This document shows, in pieces, positions 27,275 through 36,436 of a stretch of DNA of 64,000 bases. A model generated the notes under the pieces. That model was not told the origin of the DNA. It worked only from the letters and a program-made list of their open reading frames with translations, and did not search any database. Position 1 is the stretch's first letter. Every line of letters starts with the position of its first letter. The stretch covers positions 1-64,000 of the forward strand of contig JACJXU010000004.1 in the NCBI GenBank assembly GCA_020636475.1, read 5' to 3'. This DNA comes from Chitinophagales bacterium. GTDB lineage: Bacteria; Bacteroidota; Bacteroidia; Chitinophagales; UBA2359. Made by a program: the position numbers and the translations under genes.

Positions 27275-28033
27275 ATGCAAATAAATTCAGACATAAATGT
27301 TTTAGGCAGTTTGCCTGATTGGAACTTGATAAAAGTTTTCCTGTCAGAAGATATGGATTCTATCAAAGAAAAAGGTGGAATACATACGTACACTTCAATA
27401 AAAACGGATAAGTCTGTAAAACGCTTTGAGAAAGCTATTAAAGCCACACTAATTCAAAATAAAAGACCTGAGTTAGAAGCAATAATTAGACAAGCAATAA
27501 AATCGAATACTACAAGTGCCGATACGCTATTGCTTTTGTTCTGGAATGCTTCTGCCAACAATGAATTGCTTTTTTACCTTAACGAGAAAATTTTCTACCC
27601 TGCTTTTTACAGCGGTAGAGTATCGATAAAAAACGATGAAGTTGTTGCTTGCATAAAAGACTTGAAGCTAACAGAAAAAGACCTACAAAAGTGGTCTGAA
27701 ATCACTATTACCACTACTGCATCTAAATACTTGACCTTATTAAAAAAGTTTGGTTTAATGGAAGGCTCTGTAAACAAGTCCATCGTTCATCCTCACTTGA
27801 ATGATGCTATGTTTATTCTGTTTACTTATTGGATAGTTGCTATTTCAGAAAAGCCCAACCTTGTATCCAGCAATTGGCTTCCCTATTCGTTCAGCGAAAA
27901 GCAAACTTTTCTCGATCGGCTTTTGCAAAAAAAATTTTCAAAATATTTTAATGTGGTTTATACAGGCGACAAGCTCAGTATAGAACCATTAATCCCTTAC
28001 GAATTAATTTATGAGCACATCACTAAATCCTGA
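27275..28033 (+). CDS. brxA: BrxA (DUF1819) BREX protein
   Basis: 252-residue DUF1819 protein, resembling the RNA-binding anti-termination factor NusB in published BrxA structures. Visible family features: KRFEKAIKATLIQNKRPELE, LLFWNASANNELLFYLNEKI, LTEKDLQKWSEITITTTASK and a C-terminal PLIPYELIYEHI. DNA binding has been reported for BrxA, though its role in the defence is unclear. It is adjacent to the regulator without spacer and overlaps brxB by 23 bases, so translation is probably coupled. Confidence 0.85.
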   Translation: MQINSDINVLGSLPDWNLIKVFLSEDMDSIKEKGGIHTYTSIKTDKSVKRFEKAIKATLIQNKRPELEAIIRQAIKSNTTSADTLLLLFWNASANNELLFYLNEKIFYPAFYSGRVSIKNDEVVACIKDLKLTEKDLQKWSEITITTTASKYLTLLKKFGLMEGSVNKSIVHPHLNDAMFILFTYWIVAISEKPNLVSSNWLPYSFSEKQTFLDRLLQKKFSKYFNVVYTGDKLSIEPLIPYELIYEHITKS

Positions 28034-28571
28034 ACATATCATCACGCAACTAAAGCGGATTGTGGAATCTGACAAGCGTTCTGAAATCCGACTGAATGCC
28101 AATGGTGGCAACTCAATTCTATTAGTTTGCCCACCAATATTGGAGTTTAAATACATTGAAAAACTGGTGGAAATGATGCCCCTTGATACTTATAAAATAA
28201 TTGACCTTAATGAAGTGTTATTACTTTTTGTAAAAGAAAATGAAAGCGATATAAACGAACTTTTCGAAATTCTTAAAGCTTCCGTTAGTCAAATATTCAC
28301 TGCTCCTGCGGGTGAGATTAGGGATGACTTATACTCAAGAATAATTGGCAACATATTGGATTCGTACAATCAAGATAAAATCCCAGTACTTGTTAATTCA
28401 GGAGCCCTTTATGGTTCAAAGCTCAATTTTAATAAGCTTCTTGAAGACAATGTAATTGAACACGGAAAGCACCCAGTAATAATCTTATACCCTGGACGAA
28501 AAGAAGATAAAACTTATTACTTCCTAAATGATAAGGTTGCTTCAGACTATAGATGTTTAATAATTGAATAA
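28011..28571 (+). CDS. brxB: BrxB (DUF1788) BREX protein
   Basis: 186 residues of the DUF1788 family: LLVCPPILEFKYIEKLVEM near the N-terminus, then FTAPAGEIRDDLYSRIIGNI, PVLVNSGALYG and VIILYPGRKED near the end. BrxB is a conserved small component of type 1 BREX and is needed for defence in tested systems; its biochemical role is not established. It starts within brxA and ends 8 bases before the preferred brxC ATG. Confidence 0.85.
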   Translation: MSTSLNPEHIITQLKRIVESDKRSEIRLNANGGNSILLVCPPILEFKYIEKLVEMMPLDTYKIIDLNEVLLLFVKENESDINELFEILKASVSQIFTAPAGEIRDDLYSRIIGNILDSYNQDKIPVLVNSGALYGSKLNFNKLLEDNVIEHGKHPVIILYPGRKEDKTYYFLNDKVASDYRCLIIE

Positions 28572-28578
28572 CACGAAA

Positions 28579-31500
28579 ATGAAAATAAAAGAAATACTGA
28601 CCATTGACCTAAGCGAAGACATCAAGAATGTTATCAACTTAGAAGACATTTCAGAAAAGGAAATTCAGGCAGAAATTGAAAGCTATATCGTTACAGATGG
28701 ATTGGCTCGCGAATATGCGGGTTTTGTTGATACGTTTACTTCAAACATTCTTGAAACTGGTGTTTGGATTTCTGGTTTTTATGGTTCAGGGAAATCATAT
28801 TTTGGCAAACTACTGGGATATTTGATTAGCAATAGAAACATCAATGGCACTCCTGCAAGAGAAAGAATACTACAACGCTTTATTGGCGTAAATGATGAAG
28901 CACTAATAAAAAATTCTCTTTCAAAATTAAATTCAGTTAATTCAAGAGTAGTTTTCTTAGATGTTGCACAACAGGATACTTCAAAAGGTTTCTCTTATAC
29001 CTTGTATAAAAACTTATTAAAATCACTCGGTTTTCCTGAGAATGAACACGGTATTTTCTTATTTCAATTGATGCTAATTGAAGGCAAAACTGACATACAA
29101 GACTTCTTTTTTGATTCCACAGGTTTAGATTGGAACGACATCAGAACAAGTTCTTTCAAATATGCAAAAGCTATAAAAGAACTGTATATCAAGAAAGGGA
29201 ACACCGATGCAGATTATGACAACCTTCTTACAACTATTCGCAGAGATATTGACCAGTTCAGTTCATCAAGATTGCAGGAAGAACTTACAAATTATTTTAG
29301 TGTAGTAAAAGATGAAAAGGTTGTTTTTCTGTTTGATGAAGCCAGTGAAGCAATAAATCAAAAGAAGATTACAGTATTAGATTTACAAGCCATCAGCGAA
29401 TCGCTTTCATCATTAGGTGGTAAAGTTTGGACTATTGCCATTGCTCAGGAAAAGTTAGATGATGTTATCAATAACTCCAATGTAAGCAAAGCCCAATTAA
29501 CCAAAGTAACAGACCGTTTCAAAACTAAAATACACTTAGAAGCCACCGAAGTTGATGTTATCATTCGCAACAGACTATTGAGAAAAACGGAAACAGGCAT
29601 TCAAAAGCTAACTGAACACTTCAAGAAAAATTCAGGTAAGATTTCAGACCACGCTGCCATTCACGGTGCCGGCATCAGCAAAACAGATAGTGCAGAGAAC
29701 TATGCAACCTACTATCCATTCTATAAGTATCAGTTTGACTTATTACAAAACTTCCTGTTTGGCACTAAAGGATATGCATCCACTAAAGTAGCTGCAAGAG
29801 GTATGAGCATCACCCCCTACGACATCCTTCGACAAGAAGTACAACATAATGAACTGTTTCATACCGTTACCGGCTGGCATATTGCTAAAGAAGGGCAGCC
29901 TCAACCGCCTGTGAGATTGGTAAGCCGGTACGACAATGCAGAAAGAATTTTATTAGAAGCTGGTTCACCCATTTCAGGCAGAAGGTTGTTAGAAACCATC
30001 AATTTCCTTACAGAAGCAGAAGTTACACCTTCTTCTTTGCCCAATATCACTAAGTCTTTCATCAGCGACCCTGACGAACAATTTAAAGTTCAAGATGACA
30101 TCGTAAAGGCTCTTGATTTACTCACAGAAGCAAAAGTGTTGTTAGATACCAACAAAACATATCGCATCACATCCGATATTGAACAAAGATTATTGGACGA
30201 AATGAACGGCTTTACCGTTCAAGGTTTCGTAAAGAAAAAGCAATTAGTTACAGCCTATAAAGGTGCAAACTTCACCAAATCCATAGCCAGAGTAACCGAC
30301 AATGGGCTGCCTTACGATTTTTACATCACTACCGACAACGACGATGAACTCACATCACCCAATCTAAAATACCTCAAGGTAAAGGTTAAGAGTGTTTACA
30401 ATATATCAGATGATAGGGCAGCTGATATAGATGCTTTGAAAGTACAACACCAAAACGACAAAGATTTATTATGGTTAGTGCCGGACAATAACCATTTCAA
30501 AGAATTGGATCGTTTGATTGACGAAGTAGAACGCATCACCTACTTAGAGCAGAAATACAACAATCCCAACTCTGATGAAGGTAAAATTTTGATTTCTTTC
30601 TCCACGGCAAAAGGAGAAAAACAAAATCGCATTAAGGACTTAGTAGATGAAAGTTTAATAAATGCCACCGCAGTTTATTTATACAATACACTGCAACTCA
30701 ATAAAGACAACTGGCAAACAACACTTCAAGCCCAGCAAAAAAACATCATTCAAAATGTGTACAGCAAGCGATTAGCTTCGCAATTGAGTGACAGCGTTGC
30801 AGCAGCAGTTATTAAAGAAGCCAACAATGGTCGTTTGCAACAATACTTTACAGGCAACGACTTTGCTTTTTTTGATACTCAGGGCAATTTTATTGGCGAA
30901 AACCTAAAGGTATCTGAAGAAATATTGTACAAAATACGGAACACTTTTGTGGATGGTGCCACTCTGGAAAAAGAACTCGAACAACCGCCTACCGGATTTA
31001 CTTTCGGTACCGTTATCTCATCGGTTGCCGCATTGATGCGGGCCGGTAAGCTCATTGCCAAATACAACGGAGCTGAAAAATTCTCTTGGAGAGACGAAGG
31101 TGTTTTAAATATTTTCAATACGGCCCGTGAGTTCAGAAAAGCTTCTTTCAAAGCAGTATCCAAATCCCTTTCTGCATTACAAAAACAAGAGCTGGCTCAA
31201 TTCCTATTGGATATTGAAGTGGACAAATACATCGGTCGAAAAGTGGATTACAACACCAACGATTTTGAGTTGGTAAATGCCGTACGCGATACCGCCAGGC
31301 ATTTTGCTGATAAGGTCATTACACTCAGAAACAGCGAAAAAGAATTTGACAAATTATTCCCACAAGCAGACAGTAATGCCTCCTATTTAGGTGGTTTTAC
31401 AGGTGCAGTTAGCGAAGCCAATTACATCGATAAAGCGGTAGAATTCTTAGCAGACAAGGACAATTTTTTGAAAGCCCTGCAAGAAATTGAAAAAGCCGAA

Positions 31501-32172
31501 AAGTTTATCCGTAACAACTTATCCAAAGTAAAAGAATGGAAAATATTTGTTACTGCGGTGCAAGATGAACTAACCAAAGCTGCCAAAACTAACGCAACCA
31601 TCCAACAACTCAAAAATGACTTTGAAAGCCATTTGAATGGGGATGTAATCAAAAACTTTGATGTATTGCAGCAAACAGCTCAAAAAACCAAAGACGAATA
31701 CCATCAATTGTTCTCTTCGGCAATGCAAGATTGTGCAGCTAAATACAACGAAATTGAATCCCTATCAGACGCTCTAATAAAAGAAATCGAATCATTGCCG
31801 GCAGGACTCAACGATCTTGCCTTATCAAAAGCAACAGCTTTGAACCAGTATGCAAAACAGAGAATAGGAGCTACCGTTACGATTGATTTTGATGTAAAAG
31901 ACAAACTGAGCCGGTTCACTTATTCCGAAGTGCTCTCGTTTATTGACTTATATTCCAGCAGGAAAACTGAAATTGATATACTGCGTGCAGGTTTAATAAA
32001 AGAAAATGCTCCCGAACCACAACCCGGAACACCACCAACTCCAACAGTAAAAAAGTATGCGGTTAAAATGCCAACTTCAAAAATGAAGGTAGCGGAATAC
32101 AAAACTTGGTTGCAAGGTGAATTGCAAAAATTGGCAAGTGCGTCTGATAATGACGAAATCGAGATCAATTAA
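28579..32172 (+). CDS. brxC: BrxC, large BREX P-loop ATPase
   Basis: 1197-residue AAA-like ATPase (DUF499/BrxC group). Walker A GFYGSGKS is at residues 66-73 and Walker B VVFLFDEAS near 250, within EKVVFLFDEASEAI. The remainder is a long helical body with a Pro-rich linker near the C-terminus (PEPQPGTPPTPTVKKY). The start is the ATG at 28579 (MKIKEILTIDLSEDI) rather than the TTG at 28564. BrxC is essential for type 1 BREX defence and methylation. Only 4 bases separate its stop from the first inverted heptamer repeat. Confidence 0.93.
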   Translation: MKIKEILTIDLSEDIKNVINLEDISEKEIQAEIESYIVTDGLAREYAGFVDTFTSNILETGVWISGFYGSGKSYFGKLLGYLISNRNINGTPARERILQRFIGVNDEALIKNSLSKLNSVNSRVVFLDVAQQDTSKGFSYTLYKNLLKSLGFPENEHGIFLFQLMLIEGKTDIQDFFFDSTGLDWNDIRTSSFKYAKAIKELYIKKGNTDADYDNLLTTIRRDIDQFSSSRLQEELTNYFSVVKDEKVVFLFDEASEAINQKKITVLDLQAISESLSSLGGKVWTIAIAQEKLDDVINNSNVSKAQLTKVTDRFKTKIHLEATEVDVIIRNRLLRKTETGIQKLTEHFKKNSGKISDHAAIHGAGISKTDSAENYATYYPFYKYQFDLLQNFLFGTKGYASTKVAARGMSITPYDILRQEVQHNELFHTVTGWHIAKEGQPQPPVRLVSRYDNAERILLEAGSPISGRRLLETINFLTEAEVTPSSLPNITKSFISDPDEQFKVQDDIVKALDLLTEAKVLLDTNKTYRITSDIEQRLLDEMNGFTVQGFVKKKQLVTAYKGANFTKSIARVTDNGLPYDFYITTDNDDELTSPNLKYLKVKVKSVYNISDDRAADIDALKVQHQNDKDLLWLVPDNNHFKELDRLIDEVERITYLEQKYNNPNSDEGKILISFSTAKGEKQNRIKDLVDESLINATAVYLYNTLQLNKDNWQTTLQAQQKNIIQNVYSKRLASQLSDSVAAAVIKEANNGRLQQYFTGNDFAFFDTQGNFIGENLKVSEEILYKIRNTFVDGATLEKELEQPPTGFTFGTVISSVAALMRAGKLIAKYNGAEKFSWRDEGVLNIFNTAREFRKASFKAVSKSLSALQKQELAQFLLDIEVDKYIGRKVDYNTNDFELVNAVRDTARHFADKVITLRNSEKEFDKLFPQADSNASYLGGFTGAVSEANYIDKAVEFLADKDNFLKALQEIEKAEKFIRNNLSKVKEWKIFVTAVQDELTKAAKTNATIQQLKNDFESHLNGDVIKNFDVLQQTAQKTKDEYHQLFSSAMQDCAAKYNEIESLSDALIKEIESLPAGLNDLALSKATALNQYAKQRIGATVTIDFDVKDKLSRFTYSEVLSFIDLYSSRKTEIDILRAGLIKENAPEPQPGTPPTPTVKKYAVKMPTSKMKVAEYKTWLQGELQKLASASDNDEIEIN

Positions 32173-32173
32173 A

Positions 32174-32199
32174 AATTAGGAATGAGTAATTAGGAATGA
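32174..32199 (+). repeat. left heptamer array of the four-helix-bundle cassette
   Basis: In one 7-base register: TTAGGAA, TGAGTAA, TTAGGAA, TGA. It overlaps the ATG of the enclosed gene at 32196. Confidence 0.7.
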
Positions 32200-32573
32200 A
32201 ACAGGAGAATATCATACAAACTAAATCTTATGATTTTGCCATTAAAGTGGTGAACCTATACCGCTATTTGGTAGATGAAAAGCGTGAATATGTTTTATCA
32301 AAGCAATTGCTTCGTTCCGGAACTTCGATTGGTGCAAATGTGGAAGAAGGAATTGGCGGGCAATCGTCAAAAGACTTTTTCGCCAAACTGAATATCGCTT
32401 ATAAAGAAGCTCGTGAAAGCCATTACTGGCTAAGATTATTAAAAGATACAGGGTATTTGGAAGTTGATAAAGCAACTGAATACATAAATGATTGTGATGA
32501 GCTGCTCCGAATAATGGGTTCCATCATCAAAACAATGAAAACCAAACTTGGAATAGAAATTCCTAATTCCTAA
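32196..32573 (+). CDS. four-helix-bundle protein (23S rRNA intervening-sequence family)
   Basis: 125 residues with the family pattern: SYDFAIKVVNLYRYLVDEK, QLLRSGTSIGANVEEGIGGQ, FFAKLNIAYKEARESHYWLR. Relatives are encoded in intervening sequences of 23S rRNA in Leptospira and Coxiella, and the fold is shared with the Avd protein of diversity-generating retroelements. Molecular function is not established. Not a BREX component; it interrupts the operon between brxC and pglX. Its last residues (IPNS) are encoded by the right heptamer repeat, so gene and repeat have probably moved as one unit. Confidence 0.88.
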   Translation: MKQENIIQTKSYDFAIKVVNLYRYLVDEKREYVLSKQLLRSGTSIGANVEEGIGGQSSKDFFAKLNIAYKEARESHYWLRLLKDTGYLEVDKATEYINDCDELLRIMGSIIKTMKTKLGIEIPNS

Positions 32574-32594
32574 TTGAAAATTCGTAATTGATAA
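32558..32594 (+). repeat. right heptamer array of the four-helix-bundle cassette
   Basis: Five units in one register: TTCCTAA, TTCCTAA, TTGAAAA, TTCGTAA, TTGATAA. Nearly identical to the array at 38227-38258 (two differences within 32 bases). Confidence 0.75.
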
Positions 32595-32597
32595 AAT

Positions 32598-35500
32598 ATG
32601 AAACTTAGCGAACACACCGAACATATACGCCAACTCATTGACCAAGCGTTTAGAAACCGCTTGGGAAGAATGGGTATCAACGAGGGACAATTAGTACCAA
32701 TCGACAATCCGCCTGCCGAACGAAAGCGTATGGAAAACATACGAGAAGTGTTCATTGCAGAAACAGGCACTGTGGCTGATGCTTATGAGAAGTTGGTAGA
32801 AGAACTTACATTTACGCTGTTCAACCGCTTGGCAGCGCTCAAAGTGATGGAAGCGCATACCTTGCACCCCGAAATTGTTACCCGTAGAGAAGGCCACGGT
32901 GGTCGTTCCTTTGCTCATTTGGTATGGCTCGAACAAAATCCAAGTGCCAGAGACAGTTTTGAAGAAGAAGGAATTATAGAGTTTTTAGAAGACCAATTGC
33001 AAAAATTAGCTTCCGATATTCCATTATTTAGCCCACAACACCCCTATCATTTGCTCCCTACTGCCATTGAACTGCTTCAAATCATCAACGCTTTCAATGC
33101 CGTAGAAGATGATATTGATGTAGCCAAAACAATTCCTAATTCCTCATTCCCAATTCCTAATTCAATATGGCAAAGCGATGATGTATTGGGCTGGCTCTAT
33201 GAAAGCTATAACAATTACAAGAAAGCAGCACACAAAGCCAGTGGAGATAAAACAGAATACAACAAAGTAAGCATCCAAAGTCAGGTATATACACCTCGTT
33301 GGGTAGTGCAGTTTTTGGTAGATAATAGCTTGGGAAAACTCTATCTGGAAATGTACCCCGATAGCGAAATACGCCATAAGTATAAAATAGCTCATTCAAT
33401 TACGAATGGTCAATTAGGAATTACGAATGACACAGACATTCCTAATTCCTCATTCCTAATTCCTAATTCAAAAAAGCTGCACGAAATAAAAATCATCGAC
33501 CCCGCCACCGGATCGGGCAATTTCCTGCTCTATGCTTTCGATCTCTTTTATGACCTCTACCTGGACCAAATAGAAAACTACGGGGCAGACTACGACCAAG
33601 CAGACATTCCCAAGCTCATCATCGAAAACAACCTCCACGGTGTGGACTTAGACGACCGAGCCATACAGTTAGCCCAGTTAGGGCTTTACATCAAAGCAAA
33701 AAGAAAAAAACGCAGCGTAAAAATCGAACATTTCAACATCGTAAGTTCCGACTTTTTCCTGCCGGCTTATGAAGAAGTAAAACACCTTTTTGAAAATGGT
33801 GCTCCTTTGGATGAACAGCTTGATAAAATTGTGATTGACCTGTGGGACGACTTACAGCAAGCTCACAAATTTGGCTCACTCATTCGTTTAGAAGAAAAGT
33901 TCAGCATCAAGTTGCACGACTTGGTAAAAGAAGAAGGCATTACACTGTTTACCGAACAGAACTTGGTAAAGTACGATGAGTTCCGCACCAACTTCTTTAC
34001 CAACCTGCAAAAAGCAGTAGCCCAAAACACCGCCAAACAAGGGTTGACTTTCTTGAATACCAAAACTCAAGATGCCATTACCTTTTTGCAACTACTTACC
34101 CAAAAGTACGATGTGGCAGTTGCCAACCCACCTTATACCGATAGTGCCGATTTTGGCCCCGAACTGAAAAAGTTTGTGGAAGCCAATTACAAGAAACCAT
34201 ACAATTTTAGCACGAACTTATACGTGACTTTTATAAAAAGGTGTTTTGAATTGCTAAATGAAGATGGATACTATGCCTCTATTCAGCCAATGACCTTTAT
34301 GTATATCAAAACCTTTGAAGATGTTCGTAAATTTTTATTGACTAAATCAAAAGTTGAAATTATTGCTGATTTAGGCTTGGGTGGTGTTTTTATGACTAAT
34401 TACGTTGTAGTATATGCAGCAACTTCAATTTATAAAAAGACAGAAAAGCCACAGGGTAATTCATTATTTTTCAATTTTCAAGCATATCACGGTAAATTAA
34501 ACAAAGAAGAGTTGTTTAATGATGCCTTCGCAAATTTATTAAGTAGAAATGCAGATAAACACATATACACCCTCCCCCAAGAAAAACTCAAAATAATTGA
34601 AGGATGGCCTTTTATCTATTGGATTAGTGATGGGTTTAGGGAGAAGTTTAAGGAAAAGGCTTTGGATGATGTTTTATTCATTAGACAAGGTGGAGCAACA
34701 GGAGATAATTTGCGTACACTTCGTCTTTGGTGGGAAATTGCAGATGAAACCTTATCAAAAGAATATGGTGATAAAAAGAAGTGGGTTATTTTCCAAAAAG
34801 GTGGACCATTTGCAAAATGGTATGGGAATAATTGGTGTGTTATCGGATATAATGATCCAATAGAATACAGATTTTTAAAGAATAATGGCAATTCCTTGCC
34901 AAGTGAAGACAAGTATTTTTTAGAAGGTATTACTTATTGTAGTAGCGGTTCAAAAGGAACTTCTTTTAGATATATGCCGTCAAATCATATTATTAGTGGT
35001 GCTGGTCCTGGCATATTGCCAAACACTTATTCAGACATAAATTATTGCCTCGGATTTTTAAATTCGAAATTATCATTTTACATAGCTGATTGCTTAAACC
35101 CTACTGTAAATACAACACAAGGTGATTTAAAGCGAATACCATTTGTGCTGCCATCAAAGCAATTAGAGTATTCAATTTCAACCTTGACAAAAAACAATGT
35201 TGATATAATAAGAAATGGTTGTTCTTACCGCATCATTGAAACCAACTTTGAGCAATCACCCCTTATTGCTTTTCAAGGAGCATCCTTAAAAGACCGTGTA
35301 TTGGCTTATCTTAATTTTGAAAATGCCCAACTCACACAGGTATTGATCAATGAAGCCATCATCAACGAGCTGGTTTTTGAAGTCTATGAACTCAGCGAGG
35401 CCGACCGCGAGCAGGTAGAAGCCAAAATGGGTAAGTCAATTGGTCAATTACCAATTGCCAATTACGAATTAGGAATTAGGAATGGTTCAATTGTGGATTT

Positions 35501-36386
35501 GTTTATTGAAGAAGCGAAAATTACCGATGAAGTGGTGTTGGAACATTTGAGAAGTTTGCCTTTGATTGAGTTTGAGCCGGAGAAAATCAGAGAGATCAAA
35601 GAAGGTTTTGCTACACTTTACCAAAGCAACAATGATTTGGAAGAGTTTTGCATCCGCCATCAGGTCAATCCTATCAATGTATGGTATTGGTTCAAAGAAG
35701 CTCAAATCGTACCGGCTGCCAGAGCAGCAGAAATCGCCTTAGAGTTTTTGGCAGACAACATTCGTACTTTATTACAACAAGATGAGGACGGCATCATTCC
35801 ATTGGTAGGCTTACCGGGCGAAGAAGCCCTAAGCCAACGCTTAGAGCAGCATTGTTTACAAAATGGCTTTACTGCTGCTCAGTATATGCAGTTGGATAGT
35901 TTGTTGGGGTGTTCTGTAAATGAATATTTGGAGCATTATTTCTTCAACGATTTGGGCAACTTGGTCAACTTGTTTAGACACCTGCCCAAAACGCCATTCA
36001 TATGGCATTTAAGCAGTGGGCAACAGCAAGGCTTAGAAGTTTATGTTCTCATTTACAAATGGAACCGAGACAGCTTGTTTAAACTGAAATCCCAGTACAT
36101 CAACCACAGGGTGCAAAATTTGGAGTACCGCCAAATTCAGTTGCAGGATGTCAATACCGCCCAAGCCCAGGCAGAGAAAGAAAAAATCCGTTTGCAACTC
36201 CACGAAATAGAAACCTTCAAAACCAAAATAGACGAACTCATAGCCGAAGGCTACGACCCTAAACTGGATGATGGTGTAGGCAAAAACATAGCCCCATTAC
36301 AAAAGAAAGATTTGCTGAGAGCTGAGGTATTAAAAACCACAGGCAGAAGACCACAACTTGAAAAATATTTAAATGCGGATTGGTAG
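32598..36386 (+). CDS. pglX: PglX, BREX adenine-specific DNA methyltransferase
   Basis: 1262-residue N6-adenine methyltransferase that marks host DNA for BREX. SAM motif I is IIDPATGSGNFLLYAFD (near residue 301) and catalytic motif IV is VAVANPPYTDS (near 511). The N-terminal helical region has LGWLYESYNNYKK; the C-terminal part holds target recognition and a coiled-coil end (EKEKIRLQLHEIETFKTKID). Unusual: the coding sequence contains three in-frame heptamer arrays, giving IPNSSFPIPNS (near 180), ITNDTDIPNSSFLIPNS (near 277-292, just before motif I) and ANYELGIRN (near 954). The frame is intact throughout, so the gene appears functional. Confidence 0.93.
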   Translation: MKLSEHTEHIRQLIDQAFRNRLGRMGINEGQLVPIDNPPAERKRMENIREVFIAETGTVADAYEKLVEELTFTLFNRLAALKVMEAHTLHPEIVTRREGHGGRSFAHLVWLEQNPSARDSFEEEGIIEFLEDQLQKLASDIPLFSPQHPYHLLPTAIELLQIINAFNAVEDDIDVAKTIPNSSFPIPNSIWQSDDVLGWLYESYNNYKKAAHKASGDKTEYNKVSIQSQVYTPRWVVQFLVDNSLGKLYLEMYPDSEIRHKYKIAHSITNGQLGITNDTDIPNSSFLIPNSKKLHEIKIIDPATGSGNFLLYAFDLFYDLYLDQIENYGADYDQADIPKLIIENNLHGVDLDDRAIQLAQLGLYIKAKRKKRSVKIEHFNIVSSDFFLPAYEEVKHLFENGAPLDEQLDKIVIDLWDDLQQAHKFGSLIRLEEKFSIKLHDLVKEEGITLFTEQNLVKYDEFRTNFFTNLQKAVAQNTAKQGLTFLNTKTQDAITFLQLLTQKYDVAVANPPYTDSADFGPELKKFVEANYKKPYNFSTNLYVTFIKRCFELLNEDGYYASIQPMTFMYIKTFEDVRKFLLTKSKVEIIADLGLGGVFMTNYVVVYAATSIYKKTEKPQGNSLFFNFQAYHGKLNKEELFNDAFANLLSRNADKHIYTLPQEKLKIIEGWPFIYWISDGFREKFKEKALDDVLFIRQGGATGDNLRTLRLWWEIADETLSKEYGDKKKWVIFQKGGPFAKWYGNNWCVIGYNDPIEYRFLKNNGNSLPSEDKYFLEGITYCSSGSKGTSFRYMPSNHIISGAGPGILPNTYSDINYCLGFLNSKLSFYIADCLNPTVNTTQGDLKRIPFVLPSKQLEYSISTLTKNNVDIIRNGCSYRIIETNFEQSPLIAFQGASLKDRVLAYLNFENAQLTQVLINEAIINELVFEVYELSEADREQVEAKMGKSIGQLPIANYELGIRNGSIVDLFIEEAKITDEVVLEHLRSLPLIEFEPEKIREIKEGFATLYQSNNDLEEFCIRHQVNPINVWYWFKEAQIVPAARAAEIALEFLADNIRTLLQQDEDGIIPLVGLPGEEALSQRLEQHCLQNGFTAAQYMQLDSLLGCSVNEYLEHYFFNDLGNLVNLFRHLPKTPFIWHLSSGQQQGLEVYVLIYKWNRDSLFKLKSQYINHRVQNLEYRQIQLQDVNTAQAQAEKEKIRLQLHEIETFKTKIDELIAEGYDPKLDDGVGKNIAPLQKKDLLRAEVLKTTGRRPQLEKYLNADW
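33133..33163 (+). repeat. heptamer array inside pglX, site 1
   Basis: Four units in register: TTCCTAA, TTCCTCA, TTCCCAA, TTCCTAA, then TTC. Translated as part of the IPNSSFPIPNS segment. Confidence 0.75.
33397..33469 (+). repeat. palindromic heptamer element inside pglX, site 2
   Basis: The left side has TTAGGAA and TTACGAA units, the right side has TTCCTAA, TTCCTCA, TTCCTAA, TTCCTAA. Bases 33412-33430 pair with 33450-33468 at 18 of 19 positions around a 19-base loop, so it looks like the two ends of a cassette with almost nothing between them. Confidence 0.75.
35462..35482 (+). repeat. heptamer array inside pglX, site 3
   Basis: Three units in register in the TTAGGAA orientation: TTACGAA, TTAGGAA, TTAGGAA. 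Flanked upstream by several CAATT motifs; translated within ANYELGIRN. Confidence 0.7.
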
Positions 36387-36390
36387 AAAT

Positions 36391-36422
36391 CAATTAGGAA
36401 TTAGAAATGGGGAATTAGGAAT
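36391..36422 (+). repeat. left inverted end of the AbiE cassette
   Basis: CAA then units TTAGGAA, TTAGAAA, TGGGGAA, TTAGGAA in one 7-base register. It matches the reverse complement of 38227-38258 at 26 of 32 positions. Confidence 0.75.
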
Positions 36423-36436
36423 CTTGTCGAGTAAGT

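Larger units (their letters stand above)
32174..32594 (+). mobile_element. heptamer-bounded cassette carrying a four-helix-bundle gene
   Basis: The unit begins with a TTAGGAA-type array at 32174-32199 and ends with a TTCCTAA-type array at 32558-32594. Over 26 bases the left end and the reverse complement of the right end agree at 20 positions. The start codon of the enclosed gene overlaps the left end; its stop lies in the right end. It sits between brxC and pglX, 3 bases before the pglX ATG. Mobility is inferred from this layout and from the second, similarly built unit at 36391-38258. Confidence 0.5.

Noticed and set aside
28564..28578. TTG start for brxC five codons upstream
   Set aside because: The ATG at 28579 gives the conserved KIKEIL start and leaves a normal spacing from brxB.
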